64,000 nt of DNA from Cognatiluteimonas weifangensis (GCF_003416885.1 NZ_QVPD01000001.1:309813-373812); one strand, 5' to 3'. Positions 46,886-60,482 are shown, counted from the stretch's first letter. A program made the numbers and translations. The notes: a model not told the origin generated them from the sequence alone.

Positions 46886-47802
46886 TGACCAAAACGCACA
46901 TCAGCCTAGTGGTGCCGTGCTTCAACGGCGGCGCGGAGGCACTGGCCACCGTGATAGCGATCGGGCGACTGCCGCGCCCGGCGGATCACACGTTGGAAGC
47001 GGTCGTCGTCGACGATGCGTCCACCGACGGCAGTACCGCGCATCTGGCCCGGGAGCTTCCGGACTGGGCGCGCCTGCTTCGGGCACCGGCCAATCTCGGC
47101 CGCGCAGGTGCGATCAATCTGGGCGTCACCGAGGCCACGGGCAGCCTGCTGCTGCTGCTGGATTGCGACTGCACGCCCGCGCATCCGGATTTTCTGCAGG
47201 CACACCTCGCATGCCTGGCCGAAGGCGCCGACGCCAGCATCGGCGACATCGTCGGCCATGCCGGCGGCTTCTGGGGGCGCTACCAGTCCGCCGCTGGCAG
47301 GCGCCGCGCCGCCGCCGCGCACGACGGCGGAATGCTCCATTCGATGACCACCGCCAACATTCTGCTGCGCGCGCCGCTGTTCCGCGCCGTGGGCGGCTTC
47401 GATCCACGCTATCGGCATTACGGCTTCGAGGACCGCGATTTGCTGCTGCGGATGCAGCGGACAGGCGCCCGGCTGGCCCACAATGCCAATGCACCGGTCG
47501 ACCATGCTGCCAACCTGGACTTCCCCGGCATCAGCCGCAAGATGCAGGCCAGCGGACGTTACAGCGCGCCGCTGTTCCGGGGCGACCACCCGGAAGCGTA
47601 CCGGGCACTGGGGTACGCGGCGATCGATGCGACCCTGCATCCCTGGCGCGCAGCGCTGTTAGCTCCTTTGGCGCGGCTCGCCGTCGCCCGGGCCGACAGC
47701 ATCGAGGCCGTGCTGGATCAGGCATGGCTGCCCTATCCCCTGCGCAAAGGCCTGGCGCGCGCAGCGACCGCACTCGCGTACCTGCATGGCACCCGCCAAT
47801 GA
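46885..47802 (+). CDS. GT2-family glycosyltransferase
   Basis: 305 aa. HISLVVPCFNGG, AVVVDDASTDGS, LDCDCTPAHPDF as donor/metal site, and a C-terminal GFEDRDLLLRM acceptor-side motif. Last gene of the plus-strand glycan operon; GC is high again. It converges with the epimerase gene 27 bp away. Confidence 0.87.
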   Translation: MTKTHISLVVPCFNGGAEALATVIAIGRLPRPADHTLEAVVVDDASTDGSTAHLARELPDWARLLRAPANLGRAGAINLGVTEATGSLLLLLDCDCTPAHPDFLQAHLACLAEGADASIGDIVGHAGGFWGRYQSAAGRRRAAAAHDGGMLHSMTTANILLRAPLFRAVGGFDPRYRHYGFEDRDLLLRMQRTGARLAHNANAPVDHAANLDFPGISRKMQASGRYSAPLFRGDHPEAYRALGYAAIDATLHPWRAALLAPLARLAVARADSIEAVLDQAWLPYPLRKGLARAATALAYLHGTRQ

Positions 47803-47829
47803 CACGCACAGGCTATCCGCTGGCAATGT

Positions 47830-48753
47830 CTAGGAATCCAGCAATCGGGCGATCCCGGACGAAAACGTCGCAGGTTGCCATTCGCCCAACGCGGCCGCGA
47901 GTTTCCGCGCGTCCCCCAGCGAATGCCGGATTTCCCCAGGCTGCGGGGACGCATGCCGGATTTCCAGCTCCGGCATCCCTTCTCGCAAGAGCGAGACAAG
48001 AGCGTTGATCGTGACGGGGACACCGGCGCAGACATTGTAGGTCCCCGGCCCGAGTCGCCCCGCCGCCGCGGCAGCGTTGACCCGCGCGACATCATCGACA
48101 TGGACGAAATCGCGCGATTGCTCCCCGTCCCCGTTGATCTGCAACGGCAGGCCACGCGCCAGCCTGTCCAGGAATCGCGTGATCACGCCGGAATAGGGCG
48201 AATCCGCCGGCTGCCCGGCGCCGTAGACGTTGAAGTACCGCAGGATGACGACGCGCATGGATGCCTCGTCCAGTGCCCGCAGCAAGCGTTCGGCCTCGGC
48301 CTTGTGCGCGCCGTAGGGCGACAACGCGGGGCGCAGGATGGCGTCCTCACGCAAAGGAAGCTGTTCCGCATCCGCATACACTGCCGCCGAAGAGGCGAAC
48401 ACGAATCGGCGGCAACCGGCCGCTTGCGCCGCTTTCGCGACTGCCATCGCCCCGCCCACGTTCATGCGATGGCTTTCCTCGGGTTCTGCGATGCTGCGGG
48501 CCACGCTGACCAGGCCCGCCAGATGTACGGTGGCCTCCGGGCGCCAACGCTCGAAAACACGTCGTGTCAGCGCTTCATCGCAGATGTCGCCGGTAATGGC
48601 GTCGAATCCGCGATGCCCCGCAAACTCGTCAAGCGCGGTGCGCGCACTGGAGGAAAAATCGTCCAGCACCAGGACTTGCGCATCCTCGCCGAGCAGCCGC
48701 CGGACGGTATGGCGGCCGATGAACCCCGCTCCGCCAGTGACCAGCACTTTCAT
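47830..48753 (-). CDS. NAD-dependent sugar epimerase/dehydratase (extended SDR)
   Basis: 307 aa. Rossmann motif GGAGFIG (7-13), catalytic Ser in FASSAAVYA and Y-x-x-x-K in PYGAHK. It acts on nucleotide-activated sugars, GalE/WbpP-like, though which C4 epimerisation or other change is undetermined. ATG 48753 overlaps the GT4 stop by 4 nt: third gene of a minus-strand trio. Confidence 0.87.
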   Translation of the reverse strand: MKVLVTGGAGFIGRHTVRRLLGEDAQVLVLDDFSSSARTALDEFAGHRGFDAITGDICDEALTRRVFERWRPEATVHLAGLVSVARSIAEPEESHRMNVGGAMAVAKAAQAAGCRRFVFASSAAVYADAEQLPLREDAILRPALSPYGAHKAEAERLLRALDEASMRVVILRYFNVYGAGQPADSPYSGVITRFLDRLARGLPLQINGDGEQSRDFVHVDDVARVNAAAAAGRLGPGTYNVCAGVPVTINALVSLLREGMPELEIRHASPQPGEIRHSLGDARKLAAALGEWQPATFSSGIARLLDS

Positions 48754-49958
48754 GCGTGCGCTCCGGTGATGGCGCGCAGCGTGCGCGCATAGGCGGCCGC
48801 AGTCGCGTCCCAGTCGAAACGCGGGAGCAGTCGATCGCGCAATGCCATTGCCCGGAGGCGGGCTTGCTCGGGCGCGGCCAGAATACGGCCGACGCCTGCG
48901 GCCAGCGCCGCCACCGAGCCGGGCGTGACGCAATCGGGTGCGGGCGCGTTGCCGAAGATTTCGCGCGCGGTGGGCAGCGCAGTGGTGACCACCGGGCAGC
49001 CGCAGCCGAGCGCTTCGACCAGCACCAGCCCCAGCCCCTCGCGATCGCCATCGCCGGTGGCGACGAACGGCGCGGCCAGCACCGCCGCGCGCCGGTACAG
49101 CGCAGGCAACTGCGGCTGCGGTACGGCACCGAGGAAGCGCACGCGGTCCTGCAGGCCCAGTCGCGCGGCCTGTTGGCGCCGCTCGCGCTCTTCCGGTCCG
49201 AAGCCGGCAATGCTGAGAAAGGCTTGCGGATGCGCAGCCAGGATTGCCGGCAGCGCGTCGATCAGATGGCGTAGCCCTTTTTTCTCGACCAGCCGGCCCA
49301 CGAACAGGATCTCGTCGGCACTGCGCGCTTGCGCCGGGTCCGGGGTGAAACGCTGCCGCAGGTCCACGCCCATCGACTGCACCCGGATCTTGTCGTCCGT
49401 GGCGCCGACCCGGTGCAACTCCGCGCGCATTGCCTGGCTGACCACCGTGACCGCCGTGGCCCGGCGCACGACAAGGCGCTTCAACGCCTGCAGGGGCGCG
49501 GCCTGCAGCGCGAACAGGTCCGCGCCATGCGAGGTCACCAGGAAAGGCGTCCCCAGCAGAGCCGCCACCAACCCTTGTGGCAGCAGCCAGTGCGCATGGA
49601 CAACGCCGGGCCGCAGGCGGCGCCGCGTCCGCCATGCCTGCCAGAGCAGGCCAAGGACGAAGCCCGGCACCAGCAGCCATTTCCACGGGTGCCGCTTGAG
49701 GTTGGTGACGATGCCGCCGTCGTTGACCAGGGTTTCGAGGCCGGCCGGTGCGTAGCGGTAGCGCAGCACGCGCACGCCGTCCATCGTTTCCCGCGGCGCG
49801 GCGCCGGCCGCGTGCGGGCAGAGCACGGTGACATCGAACTCCGCACTCAATCGCCTCGACAGCTCATGCACGAATCCCGGCTCCGGGTCGTCGCGCCAGC
49901 GCGGGTAGGTCGACGCCAGCACCAGCACCCGGGGCTTGCGGTTGCCGCCTGGATTCAT
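48750..49958 (-). CDS. GT4-family glycosyltransferase
   Basis: 402 aa. GT-B fold: N-terminal VLVLASTYPRWRDDPEPGFV, a linker near HAHWLLPQGL, and a C-terminal donor site with FVGRLVEKKGLRHLI and the E-x7-E region (GDGDREGLGLVLVEAL). Retaining transfer from a nucleotide sugar. Overlaps both neighbours by 4 nt (ATGA). Confidence 0.9.
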   Translation of the reverse strand: MNPGGNRKPRVLVLASTYPRWRDDPEPGFVHELSRRLSAEFDVTVLCPHAAGAAPRETMDGVRVLRYRYAPAGLETLVNDGGIVTNLKRHPWKWLLVPGFVLGLLWQAWRTRRRLRPGVVHAHWLLPQGLVAALLGTPFLVTSHGADLFALQAAPLQALKRLVVRRATAVTVVSQAMRAELHRVGATDDKIRVQSMGVDLRQRFTPDPAQARSADEILFVGRLVEKKGLRHLIDALPAILAAHPQAFLSIAGFGPEERERRQQAARLGLQDRVRFLGAVPQPQLPALYRRAAVLAAPFVATGDGDREGLGLVLVEALGCGCPVVTTALPTAREIFGNAPAPDCVTPGSVAALAAGVGRILAAPEQARLRAMALRDRLLPRFDWDATAAAYARTLRAITGAHA

Positions 49959-50824
49959 TCGGGCTTGCGTTCCGCCCGGGCCGCCAGGTAGGTCAGCCCG
50001 GTGATCTGCTCGGAGACCAGCCCGATCAGGAACACGATCACCGCCGCGCTGAGCAGCAACGCGCTCATGTTGGTGAAGCGGTGCTCGGTGGTGAAGGTGT
50101 AGCCGTAGTAGCCCAGTCCCAGCAGCAGGAACGCGAAAGCGGTCGGCGCGAACAGCTTGAGCGGCGAGTACAGGGTGGCGATGCGGAAGATGATCAGCAG
50201 GAATCGCAGCCCGTCGCGGATCGGTCGGATATGGCTCTTGCCCAGCCGCGCCGCCACCGGGATCGGCACGTACGCCACCGGGTAGGCGCTGCGGAAGAAC
50301 GCCATGGTGCTGGTGGTGGGATAGCTGAAGCCGTTGGGCAGCAGATGCAGGAACTCGCGGAAGCGCTCGGCGCGCACGGCGCGGAAGCCGGAGGTGAGGT
50401 CGGCGACCTTGTGCCCGGTCATCCAGCTGGCTAGGCGGTTGTAGAAGGCATTGGCGGCGCCGCGGCCGGCGTTGGCCTGGCCCTGGGCGTTGCGGGCGCC
50501 GACGACCATATCGTAGCCCTGCTCGAGCCTGGCCAGCAGCTGCGGGATCAGCGCCGGGTCGTGCTGGCCGTCGGCGTCCATGAATACGAGGGTGTCGCCG
50601 CTGGCGGCGCGGGTGCCGCGCTTGATCGCGGCGCCGTTGCCCATCGGGTACGGGGAGGACAGGACGGTGGCGCCGTGCGCGGCGGCAACGCTGGCGGTGG
50701 CGTCGGTGGAGCCGTCGTCGACGACGATGATTTCCGCGGCGGGGAACAGCGCGCGCAGGGCCGGCAAGGTCTGCTGCAGGCCTTGGGCTTCGTTTTTCGC
50801 CGGCAGGATGACCGAGAGTCGCAT
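49955..50824 (-). CDS. GtrB/DPM1-like GT2 (polyprenyl-phosphate glycosyltransferase)
   Basis: 289 aa. GT2 domain (RLSVILPAKNEAQGL; EIIVVDDGSTDAT; FMDADGQHDP) followed by two C-terminal membrane helices (about 225-245 and 255-280). This layout makes polyprenyl-phosphate sugars. Such a donor is what the PMT-like and TMTC-like enzymes near pilA would need. ATG 50824 has AAGGGG upstream; the longer frame runs into repeats. First gene of the minus-strand trio. Confidence 0.87.
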   Translation of the reverse strand: MRLSVILPAKNEAQGLQQTLPALRALFPAAEIIVVDDGSTDATASVAAAHGATVLSSPYPMGNGAAIKRGTRAASGDTLVFMDADGQHDPALIPQLLARLEQGYDMVVGARNAQGQANAGRGAANAFYNRLASWMTGHKVADLTSGFRAVRAERFREFLHLLPNGFSYPTTSTMAFFRSAYPVAYVPIPVAARLGKSHIRPIRDGLRFLLIIFRIATLYSPLKLFAPTAFAFLLLGLGYYGYTFTTEHRFTNMSALLLSAAVIVFLIGLVSEQITGLTYLAARAERKPE

Positions 50825-51251
50825 GCGTTCCCCTTGGCGGGAAGGGTAGCGTGAAAGCAGACTGAGGGGGATGTGCGGGTGGAGCGGCCCCTCATCCGCC
50901 CTGTGGGCACCTTCTCCCCGCAAGCGGGAGAAGGGAATACGGTGCGGGTTGAGGAGATGCGCGGGTGGGGCGGCCCCTCATCCGCCCTGCGGGCACCTTC
51001 TCCCCGCAAGCGGGGCGAAGGGAATACGCTGCGGGTTGTGACGCCGGTCGCACGCGACGGGCGGTGGGGTGCAGCTCGCGCGGCGCGGGCAAGGGAGCGG
51101 CGCTCGTGCGTGGGGCCCGGGGCGGCGATCGTGCGCGGGCCCGGAGCGTGCGTGGGGCCCGGAGTGGCGCTCGTGTGCGGGTCCGGTCGGCGTTCGCGCC
51201 GGCGCCGGATTGGGGTAAAGTCGGGACGGGGAATTCCCGAGAGGTCCCGCA
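50825..51251. repeat. Interval before pilB with hairpin repeats
   Basis: No gene. Two copies of the short family (CCCCTCATCCGCC, CTTCTCCCCGCAAGCGG) at about 50885-50940 and 50971-51020. Then comes a stretch with repeated GTGCG-GGGCCCGG, up to a possible -10 (TAAAGT near 51215) ahead of pilB. Confidence 0.7.
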
Positions 51252-52976
<1,725 letters not shown>

Positions 52977-52980
52977 TCCC

Positions 52981-54231
52981 ATGGCCGTGACCCGATCCGT
53001 CGCCAAGAAAGCCGTCCGCCGCCCCGACCCGATGGAAGTCTTCGTCTGGGAAGGTACCGACAAGCGCGGCACCAAGATGAAGGGCGAGCAGCCGGCCAAG
53101 AACGCCAACCTGGTGCGCGCCGACCTGCGCCGCCAGGGCATCACCCCGACCGTGGTCAAGCCCAAGCCCAAGCCGCTGTTCGGCAGCGCCGGCAAGCGCG
53201 TCACCCCGCGCGACATCGCCATCATCAGCCGCCAGCTGGCGACGATGATGAAATCCGGCGTGCCGATCGTGCAGGGCCTGGAGATCATCGGCGGCGGGCA
53301 GAAGAACCCCCGCGCCAAGGACCTGGTCAACGACATCCGCTCCGACATCGAGAGCGGCTCCTCGCTGTACGAGGCGCTGGGCAAGCACCCGGTGCAGTTC
53401 GACGAGCTCTACCGCAACCTGGTCAAGGCCGGCGAATCGGCGGGCGTGCTGGAGACGGTGCTCGACACCATCGCCAGCTACAAGGAGAACATCGAGAGCC
53501 TGAAGGGCAAGATCAAGAAGGCGCTGTTCTACCCGGCCACGGTGATCGCGGTGGCGATCCTGGTCAGCGCGATCCTGCTGGTGTTCGTGGTGCCGCAGTT
53601 CCAGCAGGTGTTCCAGAGCTTCGGCGCCGACCTGCCCGCCTTCACCAAGATGATCATCGCCGCCAGCGATTTCATGATCGCCTGGTGGTGGCTGGTGCTG
53701 CTGGTGGTCGCGGGGTCGATCGCGGGCATGCTGTTCATGTTCAAGCGCTCGGAGAAATTCCAGCACTTCGTCGATCGCTTCATGCTGAAACTCCCGGTGG
53801 TCGGGCAGATCCTGCACAACTCCGCGATCGCGCGCTTCGCCCGCACCCTGGCGGTGACCTTCAAGGCCGGCGTGCCGCTGGTGGAGGCGCTGGACATCGT
53901 CGCCGGCGCCACCGGCAACCAGGTGTACACGCAGGCCGTGCACCGCATCCGCGACGACGTCGCGGTCGGCTACCAGCTCAACATGGCGATGAAGCAGGTC
54001 AACCTGTTCCCGCACATGGTGATCCAGATGACCGCGATCGGCGAGGAGGCCGGCGCACTGGACGCGATGCTGTTCAAGGTCGCCGAGTTCTACGAGGAAG
54101 AGGTCAACAACGCGGTCGACGCGCTGTCCAGCCTGCTGGAGCCGCTGATCATGATCTTCATCGGCGGCATCGTCGGCTGCATGGTCATCGGCATGTACCT
54201 GCCGATCTTCAAGCTGGCCGCGGCGATCTGA
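52981..54231 (+). CDS. pilC: Type IV pilus inner-membrane platform protein PilC
   Basis: 416 aa. Two GspF domains (about 80-200 and 285-400), each with helix bundles and membrane segments (VIAVAILVSAILLVFVVPQF; IMIFIGGIVGCMVIGMYLPI). Anchors PilB and transmits rotation to pilin assembly. Lys/Arg-rich N-terminus. Starts 4 bp after pilB. Confidence 0.97.
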   Translation: MAVTRSVAKKAVRRPDPMEVFVWEGTDKRGTKMKGEQPAKNANLVRADLRRQGITPTVVKPKPKPLFGSAGKRVTPRDIAIISRQLATMMKSGVPIVQGLEIIGGGQKNPRAKDLVNDIRSDIESGSSLYEALGKHPVQFDELYRNLVKAGESAGVLETVLDTIASYKENIESLKGKIKKALFYPATVIAVAILVSAILLVFVVPQFQQVFQSFGADLPAFTKMIIAASDFMIAWWWLVLLVVAGSIAGMLFMFKRSEKFQHFVDRFMLKLPVVGQILHNSAIARFARTLAVTFKAGVPLVEALDIVAGATGNQVYTQAVHRIRDDVAVGYQLNMAMKQVNLFPHMVIQMTAIGEEAGALDAMLFKVAEFYEEEVNNAVDALSSLLEPLIMIFIGGIVGCMVIGMYLPIFKLAAAI

Positions 54232-54738
54232 TCCGCGATCGCGTCGCTCCGGCGGCCCCTCATCCGCCCTGCGGGCACCTTCTCCCCGCAAGCGGGGAGA
54301 AGGACGGCTGCCTCTGCGCAAGCGGGAAAAGGGACGGCCCGCTCCGGCGGCCCCTCATCCGCCCTGCGGGCACCTTCTCCCCGCAAGCGGGGAGAAGGGA
54401 CTGCCGACCCTTGCGCAAGCGGGGAGAAGGGATGGCGGCCTCTGCGCAAGCGGGGAGAAGGGGCAGCTGTTTCGCCGCGTGCGGGAGAAGGGTCCGTCGT
54501 CTCTGCGCAAGCGTGGGGCAGGACGGCCGCCCTCACCCCGCTTGCGGGGGTGAGGGCGTGCGGCGGCTTGCGAGCCACCGGTTCGCGCACGACCCAACGC
54601 CCTTGCGCTGTGCGCAAGGGCCGGGGCACGGAGTGCGGAACCGCTTCGCGCAGCGAAGCAGGGTGAGGGGCGTGTAATGTGGGGCGGGAGCGCACGATCC
54701 GGTACGCTGCCGCCGCACGGATGAACCAGGGGTACCGA
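54232..54738. repeat. Hairpin-repeat array between pilC and pilD
   Basis: No gene. Copies of the short family at about 54254-54303 and 54346-54400, then many GCGCAAGCGGGGAGAAGG half-units to 54500 and a reversed block (CCCCGCTTGCGGGGG) at about 54536-54570. A trailing AGCGAAGCAGGGTGAGGG occurs near 54651. pilC and pilD are usually nearly contiguous. Confidence 0.8.
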
Positions 54739-55602
54739 ATGTCCTTCCTCGATCAGAATCCCGGCCTAGGCTATCCCGCCGCGGCCGGTCTCGGGCTGCT
54801 GCTGGGCAGCTTCCTCAACGTCGTCATCCTGCGCCTGCCCAGGCGCCTGGAATGGCAGTGGAAGCGCGACAGCCTGGAGGTGCTGGGCGAGCCGGAGGTC
54901 TACGATCCGCCGCCGCCGGGGATCGTGGTCGAGCGTTCGCACTGCCCGCACTGCAAGCACCAGCTGGCGTGGTGGGAAAACATCCCGGTGCTGAGCTGGC
55001 TGGCGCTGCGCGGGCGTTGCCGCAGCTGCCATGCGCCGATCTCGCTGCAGTATCCGCTGGTCGAGCTGCTGACCATGGCGCTGGTGGTGTGCTGCGTGTG
55101 GCGCTTCGGCTTCGGCTGGCAGGGTTTTGGCGCGATCGTGCTGACCTGTTTCCTGATCGCGCTGGCGGGCATCGACCTGCGCACCCAGCTGCTGCCCGAC
55201 CAGTTGACCCTGCCGCTGCTGTGGCTGGGCCTGATCGCCAGCATCGACGCGCTGTACCTGCCGGCCAAGCCGGCGCTGGTGGGCGCGATCATCGGCTACC
55301 TGAGCCTGTGGTCGGTGTGGTGGGTGTTCAAGCAGATCACGGGCAAGGAAGGCATGGGCCACGGCGACTTCAAGCTGCTGGCCGCGCTGGGCGCCTGGGT
55401 GGGGCTGCAGGGGATCGTGCCGACGATCCTGCTGTCGTCGCTGGTGGGCGCCATCGTCGGTTCGATCTGGCTGGCGGCCAAGGGCCGCGACCGCGCCACG
55501 CCGATCCCGTTCGGGCCGTATCTGGCGGTCGCCGGCTGGGTCGTGTTCTTCTGGGGCGACTGGATGGTGGACGCGTACCTGCGGTTCAGCGGCCTGCGCT
55601 GA
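54739..55602 (+). CDS. pilD: Prepilin peptidase / N-methyltransferase PilD
   Basis: 287 aa. The cytoplasmic N-terminal loop has zinc cysteines C69, C72, C94, C97. The two catalytic aspartates lie in GIDLRTQLLPD (D146) and GMGHGDFK (D210), with about eight membrane helices. It cleaves the PilA leader and methylates Phe1. ATG 54739 has AGGGG 7 nt upstream and is preferred to 54679 or 54721. Confidence 0.97.
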   Translation: MSFLDQNPGLGYPAAAGLGLLLGSFLNVVILRLPRRLEWQWKRDSLEVLGEPEVYDPPPPGIVVERSHCPHCKHQLAWWENIPVLSWLALRGRCRSCHAPISLQYPLVELLTMALVVCCVWRFGFGWQGFGAIVLTCFLIALAGIDLRTQLLPDQLTLPLLWLGLIASIDALYLPAKPALVGAIIGYLSLWSVWWVFKQITGKEGMGHGDFKLLAALGAWVGLQGIVPTILLSSLVGAIVGSIWLAAKGRDRATPIPFGPYLAVAGWVVFFWGDWMVDAYLRFSGLR

Positions 55603-55660
55603 GCTGGATCGATCGCCGCAGTCGCGACAGACAGGCGCAGCAACGGGGGGCGGGCTCGGC

Positions 55661-56293
55661 ATGAGCGATTACATCATCGGCCTGACCGGCGGGGTGGCTT
55701 CAGGCAAGGGCGAGGTGGCGCGGCGCTTGCGGGCGCACGGGGTGCTGGTCGCCGACGCCGATGTCGCCGCGCGTGCGGCGGTCGCGGCCGGCTCCGCGGG
55801 TCTGGCCGAGGTCGTGGCCGCCTTCGGTAGCGATGTTCTCGATGCGACCGGTGCGCTGGACCGCGCGGCGATGCGGCGGCGGGTGTTTGCCGACGCCGCG
55901 GCGCGACGGACGCTGGAGGCGATCGTGCATCCGCGCGTGCGCGTCGCGCTGCAGGCCGCCTGCGCCGCGGCGCCGGGGCCCTACGCGGTGGCCGAAATCC
56001 CGCTGCTGGCCGAGGGCGGCGGTCGCGCCGCCTATCCGTGGCTGGACCGGATCCTGGTGGTGGACGTGCCGGCGTCGGTGCAATTGGCGCGACTGGTGCA
56101 GCGCGACGGCATCGATGCCGCGCTGGCCGGCCGCATGCTGGCCGCGCAGGCCAGCCGCGAGCAGCGCCTGGCGATCGCCGACGACGTGATCGTCAACGAC
56201 GGGCCACTGGCCGCGCTGGATGCGCAGGTGGCGGCGCTGGACCGGCAATATCGCGCCCTGGCGACGGCGAGCCGGGACAACGCGATTCCGTAG
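55661..56293 (+). CDS. coaE: Dephospho-CoA kinase with atypical P-loop
   Basis: 210 aa. Last step of CoA synthesis, phosphorylating dephospho-CoA at the 3'-OH. N-terminal IGLTGGVASGK matches CoaE, but the residue after the P-loop Lys16 is Gly17 (then Glu18) where Ser-Thr is usual. The rest (VADADVAAR; LDRAAMRRRVF; EIPLLAEGG) is standard, and pilD-coaE order is typical. The substitution could lower Mg-ATP affinity or be a real lineage variant. Confidence 0.93.
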   Translation: MSDYIIGLTGGVASGKGEVARRLRAHGVLVADADVAARAAVAAGSAGLAEVVAAFGSDVLDATGALDRAAMRRRVFADAAARRTLEAIVHPRVRVALQAACAAAPGPYAVAEIPLLAEGGGRAAYPWLDRILVVDVPASVQLARLVQRDGIDAALAGRMLAAQASREQRLAIADDVIVNDGPLAALDAQVAALDRQYRALATASRDNAIP

Positions 56294-56430
56294 ACACCGC
56301 GCAAGCCGCGATCACCGTCGCGGACCGCCACGGATCGATGCCGGCAGACCCCTGGGGCGCGGAATGCCCTGCGGACCTGGGGCGCTGAAGCGGGCGGCTC
56401 GCCACCCCACACCCGTCCTGCCCGGACTCC

Positions 56431-56460
56431 ATCGTGGGAGCGACGGGCGTCGCGATTCCA
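56431..56460. repeat. REP-like hairpin between coaE and the Nudix gene
   Basis: GTGGGAGCGACGGGCGTCGC forms a stem (GCGAC/GTCGC) preceded by a GTGG head, like the GTAG-type REPs of Xanthomonas, Stenotrophomonas and Pseudomonas. The rest of 56294-56533 shows nothing. Confidence 0.5.
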
Positions 56461-56533
56461 CCGGCGCTGCGGAGTGCATGCCATCGCGCGGGTGACGCCG
56501 CGCCTGCGCGGCCGTGGGGAGGCGGGGACGGTA

Positions 56534-57490
56534 CTACGGCACGCGTGCGGGCCACAGCGCGCGGATCGCGGCAATGCCCTGGGCGCCGTGGGTGCGGGCC
56601 TGGGCAAGGTCGTCCGGGCGCAGGCCGCCGATGGCATACAGCGGCAGACTGGTGTGCTCGCGCAGCGCAGCGAAGGCGGCCCAGCCGAGTCCGGCGGCAC
56701 CGGGATGGGTGGGCGTGGGCTGCAGCGGGCCGAGCACGGCGAAGTCGCAACCCAGCCGCTCGGCGTGGCGCAACTCGTCGCGGTCGTGGCACGACGCGGC
56801 GACGGGCAGGCCGTCGCGCAGCGGGCGGCGCTGCAGCTGCGGCAACTGCGCCGCGCGCAGGTGCACGCCGCTGCGCAGTTCCTGCGCCAGGGCGATGTCG
56901 CCGTTGACCAGCACTTCGGCCTGGGCGCCGCGACAGCGGGCGGCCGCCTGCCGCGCCAGCGTGCGCCAGCGCGCCGGGTCGAGGCCGGCGCCGGGTCGCA
57001 GCTGCACGCGGCGCACGCCCTGCGCCAGCGCCGTCTCCAGCGCCCGCAGCCAGGCGGCGTCGTCGTCGCCCGGGGCCGGCGTGACCAGGTAGCGGTCCGG
57101 CTGCAGCAGCGCCGCGACCACCGGCCGGTCGGCGGGCGGCATTGCATAGCTGGCCAGCTTGCGCGGCGGCACCCAGGCCAGGGCCTGGCCGTCGAGGCCT
57201 TTCGGCGTGCCCTGCCAGGCGTCCACCCGGCGCACGTCCAGGCGCAGGCGTTTGTGCGGGTATTGCTGCGGCACCGCGATCAGCGGCGCGCCGACCTCGG
57301 CGGCGATGCCGAGCTCCTCGTGCAGCTCGCGCGCGAGAGTGGCGTCCGGCGCTTCGCCCGGTTCGCGCTTGCCGCCGGGGAATTCCCACAGGCCGGCCAG
57401 GTCGCGGCCCTCGGTGCGCCGCGCCAGCAGGATGCGGCCGCGGGCATCGGCGATGACGCCGGCGACGACCTCGACGACGGGCTCAGGCAC
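56534..57490 (-). CDS. Nudix hydrolase fused to ThiE-like domain
   Basis: 318 aa. Residues 1-130 are a MutT-type Nudix domain; the box is complete (G40 x5 E46 x7 R54-E-L-x-E-E-x-G). Residues about 140-318 are a thiamine-phosphate-synthase-like TIM barrel (VQLRPGAGLD; HLRAAQL; VLGPLQPTPTHPG; AIGGLRPDDL). This MutT-ThiE arrangement near secA is known in gammaproteobacteria: it sanitises oxidised nucleotides, and the role of the barrel is unclear. GTG start at 57490. Confidence 0.92.
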   Translation of the reverse strand: MPEPVVEVVAGVIADARGRILLARRTEGRDLAGLWEFPGGKREPGEAPDATLARELHEELGIAAEVGAPLIAVPQQYPHKRLRLDVRRVDAWQGTPKGLDGQALAWVPPRKLASYAMPPADRPVVAALLQPDRYLVTPAPGDDDAAWLRALETALAQGVRRVQLRPGAGLDPARWRTLARQAAARCRGAQAEVLVNGDIALAQELRSGVHLRAAQLPQLQRRPLRDGLPVAASCHDRDELRHAERLGCDFAVLGPLQPTPTHPGAAGLGWAAFAALREHTSLPLYAIGGLRPDDLAQARTHGAQGIAAIRALWPARVP

Positions 57491-57639
57491 GGGGATGACC
57501 GGATCCGTACGGGGTCACGGCTTGGCTCCGTGCCGCTGGGGTCCCGCGGAGCCTGTGCTCGGGAGCGCGGGGCGCAGCGCAGCCGGATGCGGGGTGCGTG
57601 CGGGCGCGGACTGCGGGTCGCGGTGGGGGTTGCCGTCGC

Positions 57640-57725
57640 TTCGCCGGCCCCTCATCCGCCCTGTGGGCACCTTCTCCCCGCACGCGGGGAGAAGGCACGG
57701 CGTCACTCCGCTCCGCAAGCGGGGA
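57640..57725. repeat. Hairpin repeat between secA and the Nudix gene
   Basis: One copy of the CCCCTCATCCGCC / CTTCTCCCCGC-GCGGGGAG family. The rest of the 259-bp gap holds nothing recognised. Confidence 0.75.
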
Positions 57726-57749
57726 GCAGGAAGTGGCGGCAACGCTGGC

Positions 57750-60482
<2,733 letters not shown>

